Assembly (NCBI RefSeq): GCF_001020205.1
Contig: NZ_CP011663.1
Location: 3,720,001 to 3,784,000, forward strand
Direction of reading: 5' to 3'
Origin: Clostridium sporogenes
GTDB taxonomy: Bacteria; Bacillota; Clostridia; Clostridiales; Clostridiaceae
DNA length: 64,000 nucleotides
The position numbers and the translations under genes were made by a program. Shown here piece by piece: positions 44,504 through 53,200 of the stretch (positions are counted from its first letter, which is position 1; each line of letters starts with the position of its first letter). The notes under the pieces are model-generated. The model was not told the DNA's origin. It saw only the letters and a program-made list of their open reading frames with translations, and made no database searches.

Positions 44504-44549
44504 CTTTATTATTTTAAAAATATTAACTTCAATATTTAACTATTTAAAT

Positions 44550-46139
44550 TTAATTTTTACCTATATCTGAAAGCACTAATCCCTCATTATGCTCCAAAGC
44601 CCAGCTTATAGCCCAATCACTTTGGAATAATAATAAATCTCTATCTTTTAAATCTTTTACTATCTTTGTATCACTAGTTATACTTAATTTTTCTGCTTCT
44701 TTTTCTGTTTCCTCAATCCATCTTACATATTTATAAGGTACTCTTTCTAATTTTATATCTACATTATATTCATTTTTCATTCTATATTCTAAAACTTCAA
44801 ACTGAAGAACCCCTACTACTCCAACTACTATTTCTTCTATTCCTATATGAAGTTCTTTAAATACTTGTATTGCTCCTTCTTGAGATATTTGAGTTATACC
44901 TTTTATAAATTGTTTTCTTTTCATAGTATCTATAGTTCTAACTCTAGCAAAATACTCTGGAGCAAAAGTAGGTATACCTTCAAATCTAAATTTATCTTGA
45001 GCAGAACATAATGTATCTCCTATTCTAAATATGCCCGGATCAAAGACTCCAATTATATCTCCTGCATAAGCTTCATCAACTATTTCCCTATCTTGAGCTA
45101 AAAACTGTTGTGGTTGAGCAAGCTTAACCTTGTTCTCCCCTTGATAATGATAAACTTCCATGCCCTTCTTAAACTTACCAGAACATATTCTCATAAAGGC
45201 TATTCTGTCCCTATGAGCTGGATTCATATTAGCCTGAATTTTAAATACAAAGGCGGAAAATTTATCACTAAATACATCTATTTCTCCAATATCTGATTCT
45301 CTTGATAATGGTGGCGGTGTTAAATTTAAAAACTCTTCTAAAAATGGTTCTACCCCAAAGTTAGTTAAAGCACTCCCAAAAAATACTGGTGTAAGTTCAC
45401 CAACTCTTACCTTTTCTAAATCAAAATCATCTCCTGCAATATCTAAAAGTTCTATATCTTCTTTTAATTTTTCATGTAAATCTTCACCTATTAAATCTTT
45501 AAATACATCATCATCTATGTCCCCGGATAAAGATTCTACTGCTGTTTGACCATGATTTCCGCCATTAAAGGCTTGAATTATCTTTTTGTTTCTGTCATAA
45601 ACTCCTTTAAAGCCTTTACCTGATCCTATAGGCCAGTTTATTGGATAAGACTTTATACCTAACACATTTTCTATATCTTCCATAAGCTCAAAGGGATCTT
45701 TACTTTCTCTATCCATTTTATTCACAAAGGTAAATATAGGAATTCCTCTTAAGCTACATACATGAAATAATTTTTTTGTTTGCTCCTCTACACCTTTGGC
45801 AGCATCTATAACCATTACCGCACTGTCCGCCGCCATTAAAGTTCTATATGTATCTTCACTAAAATCTTGATGTCCTGGGGTATCTAATATGTTTATACAA
45901 TATCCCTCGTAATTAAATTGCATTACAGATGAAGTTACTGATATTCCTCTTTGTTTTTCTATTTCCATCCAGTCTGAAGTGGCATGCCTTGATGCCTTTC
46001 TAGCTTTTACAGAACCTGCTAGTCTTATAGCTCCTCCGTATAATAATAGCTTTTCTGTCAAAGTAGTCTTACCAGCATCTGGATGTGATATTATAGCAAA
46101 GGTTCTTCTTGTTTCTATTTTGTCTCTTAAATCAGCCAT
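44550..46139 (-). CDS. prfC: Peptide chain release factor 3 (RF3)
   Basis: RF3 is the translational GTPase that recycles RF1 and RF2 from the ribosome after termination. The 529-residue length is standard. G-motifs are SHPDAGKTTLTEK at residue 18, RGISVTSSV (switch I), DTPGHQDFSEDTYR (G3) and NKMDRES (G4). The RF3-specific central and C-terminal domains follow (FKIQANMNPAHRDRIAFMR, then GVVGVLQFEVLEYRMKNEY). AGGGAGAG precedes the ATG. A leader with a hairpin and a start-stop codon pair lies 190-290 bp upstream. Confidence 0.97.
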   Translation of the reverse strand: MADLRDKIETRRTFAIISHPDAGKTTLTEKLLLYGGAIRLAGSVKARKASRHATSDWMEIEKQRGISVTSSVMQFNYEGYCINILDTPGHQDFSEDTYRTLMAADSAVMVIDAAKGVEEQTKKLFHVCSLRGIPIFTFVNKMDRESKDPFELMEDIENVLGIKSYPINWPIGSGKGFKGVYDRNKKIIQAFNGGNHGQTAVESLSGDIDDDVFKDLIGEDLHEKLKEDIELLDIAGDDFDLEKVRVGELTPVFFGSALTNFGVEPFLEEFLNLTPPPLSRESDIGEIDVFSDKFSAFVFKIQANMNPAHRDRIAFMRICSGKFKKGMEVYHYQGENKVKLAQPQQFLAQDREIVDEAYAGDIIGVFDPGIFRIGDTLCSAQDKFRFEGIPTFAPEYFARVRTIDTMKRKQFIKGITQISQEGAIQVFKELHIGIEEIVVGVVGVLQFEVLEYRMKNEYNVDIKLERVPYKYVRWIEETEKEAEKLSITSDTKIVKDLKDRDLLLFQSDWAISWALEHNEGLVLSDIGKN

Positions 46140-46314
46140 TAAATCACTCTCCCTTTTTGCAATAAATATTTATTCTCCAGCTAATTAACATTAAAACTCC
46201 ATCTACAAATTAATATAGGAATAATTTTTGTAAAGATTGATTAAAATACTTTTTACATGAAGCTTAATACAAATCAACTTTGAGTTTAATATTATAAAAA
46301 ATTCTATAAGCATT

Positions 46315-46457
46315 ATGAAATAAAATAGAGGATGTCTAATGAGCTACATCCTCTCCTATTAGATCAAAATTATATATGTATAGTATTTGTATAAATTATG
46401 TACATAATACTTTAATAAAACAAGTTAAATTATATCATTTACAAAACTTATTTTCAA
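46315..46457 (-). promoter_or_regulatory. prfC leader: consensus-like promoter followed by hairpin with AUG-UAG
   Basis: On the minus strand TTGAAA (46457-46452) and TATAAT (46434-46429) have a 17-bp spacer, so the transcript should start near 46422. About 70 nt later AGAGGATGT (46354-46346) pairs perfectly with ACATCCTCT (46335-46327), followed by ATTTTATTTC. The sequence AGGAG-AGG-ATG-TAG places a start codon directly followed by a stop codon at the hairpin. Either a short terminated RNA or an attenuator of prfC is possible. Confidence 0.5.
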
Positions 46458-46645
46458 TAAAAATACATTGGGATAATCTCTTACCCTCTTAAAATCAACT
46501 GTTAATTCAAATATAAATACAAATAAAATTTCTAAAAAATTTGTTAATATTAAAATGTAAACAGTTCCACTATAACTTATAAAGTTGATTTTAATTTAAA
46601 AATGATATAATATTTTTATATTATAACTAATATGGGGGTCATAAT

Positions 46646-47452
46646 ATGTATAAATTAATAGCATTAGACATGGATGGAACTCTTCTTAATGATAAAAAAA
46701 CTATCTCTATAGAAAATAAAGAAGCTATAAAATCTGCTATATCTAACGGATCTAAAGTAGTTTTAGCTACAGGAAGGCCTCTTAAAGGTATTGAAAAATA
46801 TTTAAAAGAATTAAATTTAATTAACAATGGTGATTATGCTATTGCTTTTAACGGTGCTTTAGTTCAGGAAACAAAAACAGGTAAAGTTTTATATGAAAAT
46901 AATATGACTAAAGAGGATTTAAAAATATTATATAAATTAAGCAAAGAATTAGATGTAGATATTCACTTCTTAACTATTGGTGAATGCTATACACCTAAAT
47001 TTAATGTGTATAGCCAAATAGAAACTACTCTTAATAATATACCTTTAAATATAATAGATTTTGATAATATACCTGAGGATTTAAAAATAATAAAAATAAT
47101 GTTTGTGGGTAGCGAAGAAAAAATAACTGAAATAATTAAACTAGTACCAAAGGAACTCCAGGAAAAGTATAATGTTGTAAGAACCGCATCTATTTATTTA
47201 GAATTTTTAAATAAGTATACAAGCAAAGGCTATGGTGTAGAAAAATTATGTAATATTTTAAACATAGATAAAAAAGAAGTAATATGTGCTGGTGATGCAG
47301 AAAATGACATACATATGATAGAATATGCTGGTCTAGGAGTAGCTATGGGAAATGCTTATCCGCAAGTTAAAAAAGTAGCTAACTATATTACTAAAAATAA
47401 TGAAGATCATGGCGTTGCACAGGTAATAAATAAATTTGTATTAAATAAATAA
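46646..47452 (+). CDS. Cof-type HAD-IIB phosphatase
   Basis: A 268-residue haloacid dehalogenase-superfamily hydrolase of the Cof/YidA type. Motif I DMDGTLL is at residues 8-14, motif II is VLATGRP near residue 39, the motif III lysine is in YTSKGYGVEKL near residue 191, and motif IV is CAGDAENDIHMI near residue 215. The IIB cap lies between about residues 85 and 185. Members dephosphorylate sugar phosphates, FMN or similar; the substrate here is open. GGGGGTC precedes the ATG. It is convergent with trpS, with a terminator and a palindromic repeat between them. Confidence 0.92.
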   Translation: MYKLIALDMDGTLLNDKKTISIENKEAIKSAISNGSKVVLATGRPLKGIEKYLKELNLINNGDYAIAFNGALVQETKTGKVLYENNMTKEDLKILYKLSKELDVDIHFLTIGECYTPKFNVYSQIETTLNNIPLNIIDFDNIPEDLKIIKIMFVGSEEKITEIIKLVPKELQEKYNVVRTASIYLEFLNKYTSKGYGVEKLCNILNIDKKEVICAGDAENDIHMIEYAGLGVAMGNAYPQVKKVANYITKNNEDHGVAQVINKFVLNK

Positions 47453-47470
47453 CATATTTATAAACTATAA

Positions 47471-47514
47471 AAAATAAAAAGTTTTCATTATTATTTATGA
47501 AAACTTTTTATTTT
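47471..47514. terminator. Terminator of the HAD gene
   Basis: An 18-bp perfect stem (47471-47488 with 47497-47514; inner arm AAAAAGTTTTCAT) has an 8-nt loop and ends in T-rich sequence on the plus strand. Confidence 0.8.
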
Positions 47515-47523
47515 CACAAAAAT

Positions 47524-47750
47524 TTATCCGATGATCACCCGCTCTAATACTCCCATCGCACTCTGTGAAAGCGATTCGCACCAAATCGAAGATTTGGACT
47601 CTCTGCTTTTCTTCAAAGTGGGAGAGTAAAGATCGGCTACGTCTCTGGATAACGATTTCTCCTAAAGGATAACGACTTCTCCTAAGAATTCTGTTAATAA
47701 GCTTTAGTGGGAGTAAAAACTCCCTCTAAAGCCAAGAACTCTGTTTATCC
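47524..47750. repeat. Second palindromic repeat element, comparatively GC-rich
   Basis: This 227-bp block differs in composition from its AT-rich surroundings. It contains an inverted repeat (TTATCCGATGATC near 47524 against GATCGGCTACG-TCTCTGGATAA near 47633-47651) and a CCAAATC-GAA-GATTTGG hairpin near 47580. It also has a 20-bp tandem repeat (47647-47666 and 47667-47686, unit GGATAACGATTTCTCCTAAA with one change) and a hairpin GCTTTAG...CTAAAGC with inner GGGAGT/ACTCCC (47701-47732). No ORF fits. It ends at the trpS stop codon. I believe elements of this kind recur in C. botulinum genomes, but that is from memory. Confidence 0.65.
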
Positions 47751-48748
47751 TATCTAGGTATAAATCCTATCTTTTTTTGCATTTTTCTTAGCATTTTATA
47801 AGATGCTTTATAAGCTTTTTCTGCTCCTTTTTTATATATGGATTCTAAATATTCTTTATTAGTTAATAATTCATTTACTTTGTTTTGAATTGGTTCCAGT
47901 TCTGAAATTATAGCTTCTGCCACATCATTTTTAAATTGAGCATATCCTTTTCCTGCATATTTCTTTTCTATCTCTTCCATATCCATTCCAGTTATTGTAC
48001 TTAGTATTGTCATCAGATTTTTAATTCCTGGCTGATCATCTGTATATTTAACTATTCCTAAGCTATCTGTTACACACCTATTAATTTTTCTTCTTATAGC
48101 ATCTGGTGGATCCATAATTAATATATATGAATTTTCATTATCTGATGACTTAGACATTTTTTTAGTTGGATCTTGAAGATCCATTATTTTAGCTCCAGCT
48201 TCTGGTATATATGGCTCTGGAATTTTAAAAGTTGGACTATATAAATTATTAAATCTTTGAGCTAAATCTCTTGTTATTTCTAAATGTTGCTTTTGATCTT
48301 TCCCTACTGGTACCAAATCTGTATTGTATAATAATATATCTGCAGCCATTAAAACTGGATAAGTTAATAACCCTGCACTTACAGATTCTCCATAGCGTTG
48401 AGATTTATCTTTATACTGAGTCATTCTAAACAATTCTCCTATATATGTGTTACAGTTTAAAAGCCATCCTGCTTCACAATGAGTAGGTACATGTGATTGT
48501 ATAAATATAGTATTTTTATCAGGATCTATACCTGAAGCTATATATATTGCTAATACCTCTAAAGTTCTTCTTCTTAAATCTTTAGGTTCTTGTTTTACTG
48601 TTATAGCATGCAGATCCACTACACAATAATAACAATCGTATTCATCCTGTAATTTAACCCAATTTTTCAATGCACCTAAATAATTACCTAAAGTTAAATT
48701 TCCAGAAGGCTGAATTCCACTGAATATAACCTTTTTATTATCTTCCAT
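47750..48748 (-). CDS. trpS: Tryptophanyl-tRNA synthetase
   Basis: A 332-residue class I synthetase that charges tRNA-Trp. The first signature is SGIQPSGNLTLGNYLGAL (residues 10-27), the HIGH-equivalent region. KMSKS is present as KKMSKSSDNENS near residue 194. VPVGKDQKQHLEITRDLAQRFN is the conserved tryptophan-site neighbourhood near residue 145. GGAGGTAG precedes the ATG. A T-box leader with a UGG specifier sits directly upstream, so expression should rise when uncharged tRNA-Trp accumulates. Confidence 0.98.
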   Translation of the reverse strand: MEDNKKVIFSGIQPSGNLTLGNYLGALKNWVKLQDEYDCYYCVVDLHAITVKQEPKDLRRRTLEVLAIYIASGIDPDKNTIFIQSHVPTHCEAGWLLNCNTYIGELFRMTQYKDKSQRYGESVSAGLLTYPVLMAADILLYNTDLVPVGKDQKQHLEITRDLAQRFNNLYSPTFKIPEPYIPEAGAKIMDLQDPTKKMSKSSDNENSYILIMDPPDAIRRKINRCVTDSLGIVKYTDDQPGIKNLMTILSTITGMDMEEIEKKYAGKGYAQFKNDVAEAIISELEPIQNKVNELLTNKEYLESIYKKGAEKAYKASYKMLRKMQKKIGFIPR

Positions 48749-48785
48749 ACTTCTACCTCCATTTATTTCATTAAAAAAATATATA

Positions 48786-49018
48786 AAAAAACCCTACAAC
48801 AAAAGTTATAGGGCGAATTATCGCGGTACCACCTATATTCAAGAAATTTTAAATTTCTTCTCTACGAATATAAAATTCTATCTTTATAACGTAAGATCTA
48901 CGCCTAGAGCTACTTTTATTTCACTTAGGTTTTCCGGGGCCCATTCAGCTTAATCATAACTACTGTAATTCCAGCCTCTACAGCTCTCTTTAAGTTTGTT
49001 TTTAAACTTACTTTTTCC
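48786..49018 (-). promoter_or_regulatory. T-box leader of trpS (tryptophan specifier)
   Basis: On the minus strand the T-box sequence AGGTGGTACCGCG is at 48834-48822. It is followed by the terminator stem CCCTATAAC...GTTGTAGGG and seven T at about 48792-48786. Stem I begins near 48998 with AAAGAGAGCTGTAGAGGCTG. The specifier loop reads GCTGAATGGGCC, with GAA followed by TGG at 48943-48941, the tryptophan codon. A small hairpin (TAAGTTT/AAACTTA) precedes stem I. Function: transcription antitermination by uncharged tRNA-Trp. Confidence 0.93.
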
Positions 49019-49102
49019 CTTCTTAAAATATTAATATGTAAATTTTTTATATTATTACTCATTAATGTTTAAAATACTAATTTGAAGCTATTCTACAATT
49101 AT

Positions 49103-49133
49103 ATTATACATTATTTAAGTACACTGTTGTCAA
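49103..49133 (-). promoter_or_regulatory. Probable trpS promoter
   Basis: On the minus strand TTGACA (49133-49128) and TATAAT (49108-49103) are both exact, but the spacer is 19 bp, longer than ideal. The position upstream of the T-box is right. Confidence 0.55.
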
Positions 49134-49205
49134 CAATTGAATTAAAAACTATTTTTTATTATTCTAACCAAATATATTAAAGTTATTATTAAATAAATAA
49201 AATTT

Positions 49206-49243
49206 ATAAAACCCTATTTATCTGTATTTAAATAGGGTTTTAT
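49206..49243 (-). terminator. Terminator of the desulfoferrodoxin gene
   Basis: A perfect 15-bp stem (ATAAAACCCTATTTA with its complement, 49206-49220 and 49229-49243) with an 8-nt loop. Nearly the same stem recurs at 50158-50202. Confidence 0.8.
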
Positions 49244-49312
49244 ATAATTATTAACAAAGAATATTTTTTAAATTAAAAAACCACATTTAAAATTTTTAAT
49301 AAATTTCATATT

Positions 49313-49687
49313 TTATTTTTTCCATAGTCCATGTATATTACAATATTCTCTAACCTTTACTACTTCTTCATCTAATTTAAATTCTGCTTCTGGTTTTTCT
49401 CCTGGTTTTAAATATTTTTTATAAACTTTATTTTCTGTAATAACTTCTATCCATTCTATATAGTGTTTTTCTTCCATTGGATGTTGTTTTTCTCCAACTT
49501 TTACTTTAATCCCATTATCTGTCTTTTCAACTACTGGAACATGCTTTTCTAAGGCTGCATCTGTTGTATTTTCTTCCAATAGCTTCATAGGCTTACCACA
49601 GCATACTAGTTGTCCTCCTGAAGCATGAACAACCTCTACCATATTACCACAGACTTCACATTTGTATACTTCGTTTAATTTTACCAT
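49313..49687 (-). CDS. dfx: Desulfoferrodoxin (two-iron superoxide reductase)
   Basis: A 124-residue superoxide reductase that detoxifies superoxide to peroxide without making oxygen, suited to anaerobes. The N-terminal rubredoxin-like iron site uses C10, C13, C29 and C30 (YKCEVCG, then LVCCGKP). The catalytic iron site is provided by H49, H69, H75, H119 and C116, with the E47-K48 pair (LEKHVPV) that helps superoxide binding. The gene is monocistronic with its own terminator, and is divergent from the 64-residue gene. Electron donor would be rubredoxin, not encoded nearby. Confidence 0.97.
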   Translation of the reverse strand: MVKLNEVYKCEVCGNMVEVVHASGGQLVCCGKPMKLLEENTTDAALEKHVPVVEKTDNGIKVKVGEKQHPMEEKHYIEWIEVITENKVYKKYLKPGEKPEAEFKLDEEVVKVREYCNIHGLWKK

Positions 49688-49869
49688 AAAAATTCCCCCT
49701 ATTGTTTAAATTTTTATATCTTATATAGTTTCTCTATTTATCATCTTTTCCCTTTTAAAAAGAAAATATTTCATAAATATTTAATATCAGTTAATAATCC
49801 ATTTACATAATTATTTTTATCATTAGTGGAATAATAAATTATATAATCATTTTAAAAGGAGTGATTTAA

Positions 49870-50064
49870 ATGGATAAAAAACCTTATCTCCCTAAGGAAA
49901 GAGACTATTTAGAACAAAACCCTAAAATAATAAAAACTATGTCTCGTACTGGTAAAACCTATTCTAAATTACCTGATAATGTAAGAGATCCTATAGTATG
50001 CAATAATATAGCTTGGCCAGAATTTGATTATACTTCAAATGAATTGGGAGAAGATGACATTTAA
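49870..50064 (+). CDS. Small hypothetical protein, 64 residues
   Basis: A 64-residue hydrophilic protein, MDKKPYLPKERDYLEQNPK at the N-terminus and ending acidic (NELGEDDI). AAAGGAGTGA lies at the right distance from the ATG, a terminator hairpin follows at 50158-50202, and codon use matches its neighbours, so it is probably real. It has no membrane segment, no cysteine pair and no motif that I recognise. The only cysteine is in DPIVCNNIAWP. It lies divergent from desulfoferrodoxin. Function unknown. Confidence 0.7.
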   Translation: MDKKPYLPKERDYLEQNPKIIKTMSRTGKTYSKLPDNVRDPIVCNNIAWPEFDYTSNELGEDDI

Positions 50065-50157
50065 ATATTTAAATTAATGTTTAATCTAAAAAACTTTTAT
50101 AATAAACAATAAACTTTATAATGAAAACTATACAATAAACAAACAAATCTCATAAAT

Positions 50158-50202
50158 AAAACCCTATTTAGTTATAATTTTTATTTAACTAAATAGGGTT
50201 TT
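50158..50202. terminator. Bidirectional terminator between the 64-residue gene and the glucan synthase
   Basis: A 17-bp perfect stem (AAAACCCTATTTAGTTA, 50158-50174, and complement 50186-50202) with an 11-nt loop. T follows on the plus strand and the minus strand is also T-rich. The stem core AAAACCCTATTTA is identical to that at 49206-49243. Confidence 0.8.
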
Positions 50203-50276
50203 CTTGTTAGTTAAATATATTTGATTTAAAAATCATTAAACTTTCCATAACTATTAAAATTTAAATAAATATATTT

Positions 50277-53200
50277 TTATATTATGACCTTTATTTCATG
50301 AGTACCTTCTTCAAATATTGGTATAATATTTCCCTCTTTTAGTTTACCATCTACCCAAAGTTCTTTTTTATTTTCCCTAACAACTTTTATATTATATTTA
50401 CAGTTTCCTCTATTATAGAGTATTTCATATTCACTCCAATCTTTAGGAATACATGGATCTACATAAAAACCATCTTTCCCCTTTAATTTTAATCCTAATA
50501 TTCCCTCTATGCCTGTTCTATACATCCATGAAGCAGCTCCTGTATACCAGCTCCAACCACCTCTTCCTATATGAGGTTCTACATCATATATATCTGCAGT
50601 CATAACATAAGGTTCAACTTTGTAATTTTGGCAGTTAAAATAAGATTTTGTATGATTTATAGGATTTATCATATTAAATAAGCTCCATGCCTTATCCTCC
50701 ATTTTTAATTTAGAGAAAGCTAATACTACCCATATTGCTGCATGAGTATACTGTCCTCCATTCTCTCTAACACCAGGTAAATATCCTTTAATATATCCTG
50801 GCTGTAAAGTAGATTTGTCAAATGCTGGAGTTAAGAGAGCAATTATTCCTTTATCCTTTTTAATAAGATTTCTTTCAACAGCTGCCATTGCCTCTTTAAC
50901 TCTATCTTCTTTACCTGCTCCTGATAACACTGACCAAGATTGTGATAAAGAATCTATGGTACATTCTTCATTTTCTATAGAACCTAAAGGAGTGCCATTA
51001 TCAAAGTAAGCCCTTCTATACCAACTTCCATCCCACGCATTTTTTTCTATATTTTCTTTTATAAATTGTAAATATTCTTTATATCGTTCCATATTTACAA
51101 CATCTTTTTTATAGTCACATATATTTATAAATGACTCTAATATAGTATACAAAAACCATCCAAGCCAAACGCTTTCTCCTTTTCCTTGATTCCCTACTGT
51201 ACTCATGCCGTCATTCCAGTCACCAGAACCCATTAAAGGTATATTATGTTCTCCAAATTTTAAAGCTCTGTTAATAGCTCTTATGCAATGTTCATATATT
51301 GTTCCTTTTTCACGAGATACAGAAGCTACATTATATCTTTCATCTTCTCCTTCTTTTAATGGTGGTTCTTCCAAATAATTTGTACTTTCATCTAGAATAC
51401 TATAATCTCCTGTGTTCTTTATATAATCTATAGTTACATAAGGAAGCCATAATAAATCATCTGAAAATCTAGTTCTTATACCACTTTCTACTACTGGATG
51501 CCACCAATGCTGAACATCTCCCTCTTTAAACTGTCTTGAAGAACTATATATTATTTGTTTTTTTGTTATCTCTGGATCTATATAGCATACTGACATTACA
51601 TCCTGAAGCTGATCTCTAAATCCATATGCACCTCCTGATTGATAAAAAGCTGTTCTAGCCCATAACCTACACACTATTACCTGATATAAAAGCCATCCAT
51701 TTAACATTAAGTCCATACTTTTATCTGGGGTTTTTACTTTTATAGTTTCAGTAAGACTTTTCCAGTATTCCTTAGTATTATCTAATTCTTTAAAGGCTAC
51801 TATTTCATTGTCATACTTATTAATATTTTCTTTTACAGTCTCTATACTGTCTTCTGCTCCTAATATAGCTATCAATACCTTTTCTTCATTAGGTTCTAAG
51901 GTTATTTTTGAATTTTCAGCCATACAAGGATCTATACCTGCACCTACTTCATTACTTAGTTTTTCATAATTTAATGCTTTAGGATTTTCTATAGTACCAT
52001 CAATACCTAAAAATTCTTTTCTATTCCCTGTAAAGGATTCTTCTTCTCCTCCTACTATTTTTAAATAAGCGGTAGTTTCTCTAAAACTACTATTATAAGG
52101 ATTTCTAGAATATATAAAATTTTCTTTATCTAAATAGGTACTTATATATGGTGAACTTAACTGTTTAGATACCCCTAAAACTGTTGAAGCATAATAAGTA
52201 ACAGATATTTCTCTTTTTATATTAGTGTTGTTTTTAAGTTTTATTATAGATATTTTACAGTTATCCTCTATAGGACAATAACTTGTAATTTCCCCAATTA
52301 TGCCCTTTGTATAATGCTTAAAATTAGAATATCCAAATCCATGATTTATTATATACTTCCCCTCATCTCTTATAGGTTTAGGTGTAATACTCCATATTTC
52401 GCCTGTTTCTTCATCTCTTATATAAAGATGCTCACTTTCTCCATCTATTACTGGATCATTGCACCAATTGGTTAGCTTATTTTCTCGACTATTTTTATAC
52501 CAACTATAGGATGATCCACTCTCTGATACATGAAATCCAAAGTTACCATTAGACATTACATTTATCCATGGTAATGGAGTATTATTATAATTCTCTAACA
52601 CTATGGTATATTCATTATTCCCTATATCAAATCCACCTATATCATTAAAGTACTCTAATTTAGGTACTTTAAAATTATATGGCTTAGCAGTATATTGTAT
52701 TTCTTTTTTTTGTAATAAATCTAATTCCTTATTTTTATTATTACCTGTATCTATTTGTTCTGCTAAAGAACCTTTATTAGCGTCTATATACAACCTACAT
52801 ATGGCCTTCAATAAACTTAAAGCCTCTTCCTTCATAGTAGATTTATTAAATAAAAATATCCCTGCTGATTTATTTATATTATTCATTAATCCTAGAGTAT
52901 TTATTAAATTTAATATAGAATCTTCTATTGTCTTCATATAAGAACTTTCTTTAGTATTAACTATTATTAAGTCTACATTTATATTTTTCATTTTCCAATA
53001 TCTATAAGCAATTAATAATTGTCTTACTATATCTATTCCACTTTCTTTATCTAAAGTAGCTAAAACTATAGGATGATCTCCTGATATTCCATAGGCCCAA
53101 AGATCTGATTGACCTGATTTTATATATTTTATATAACTCTCTCTTTCCTTCATATTTCTATTTATAAATAATATATTAGATACAATATACTGATACATAT

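Noticed and set aside
47647..47686. Tandem 20-bp repeat considered as a CRISPR remnant
   Set aside because: Only two directly adjacent units with no spacers, inside a palindromic element; no cas genes nearby.
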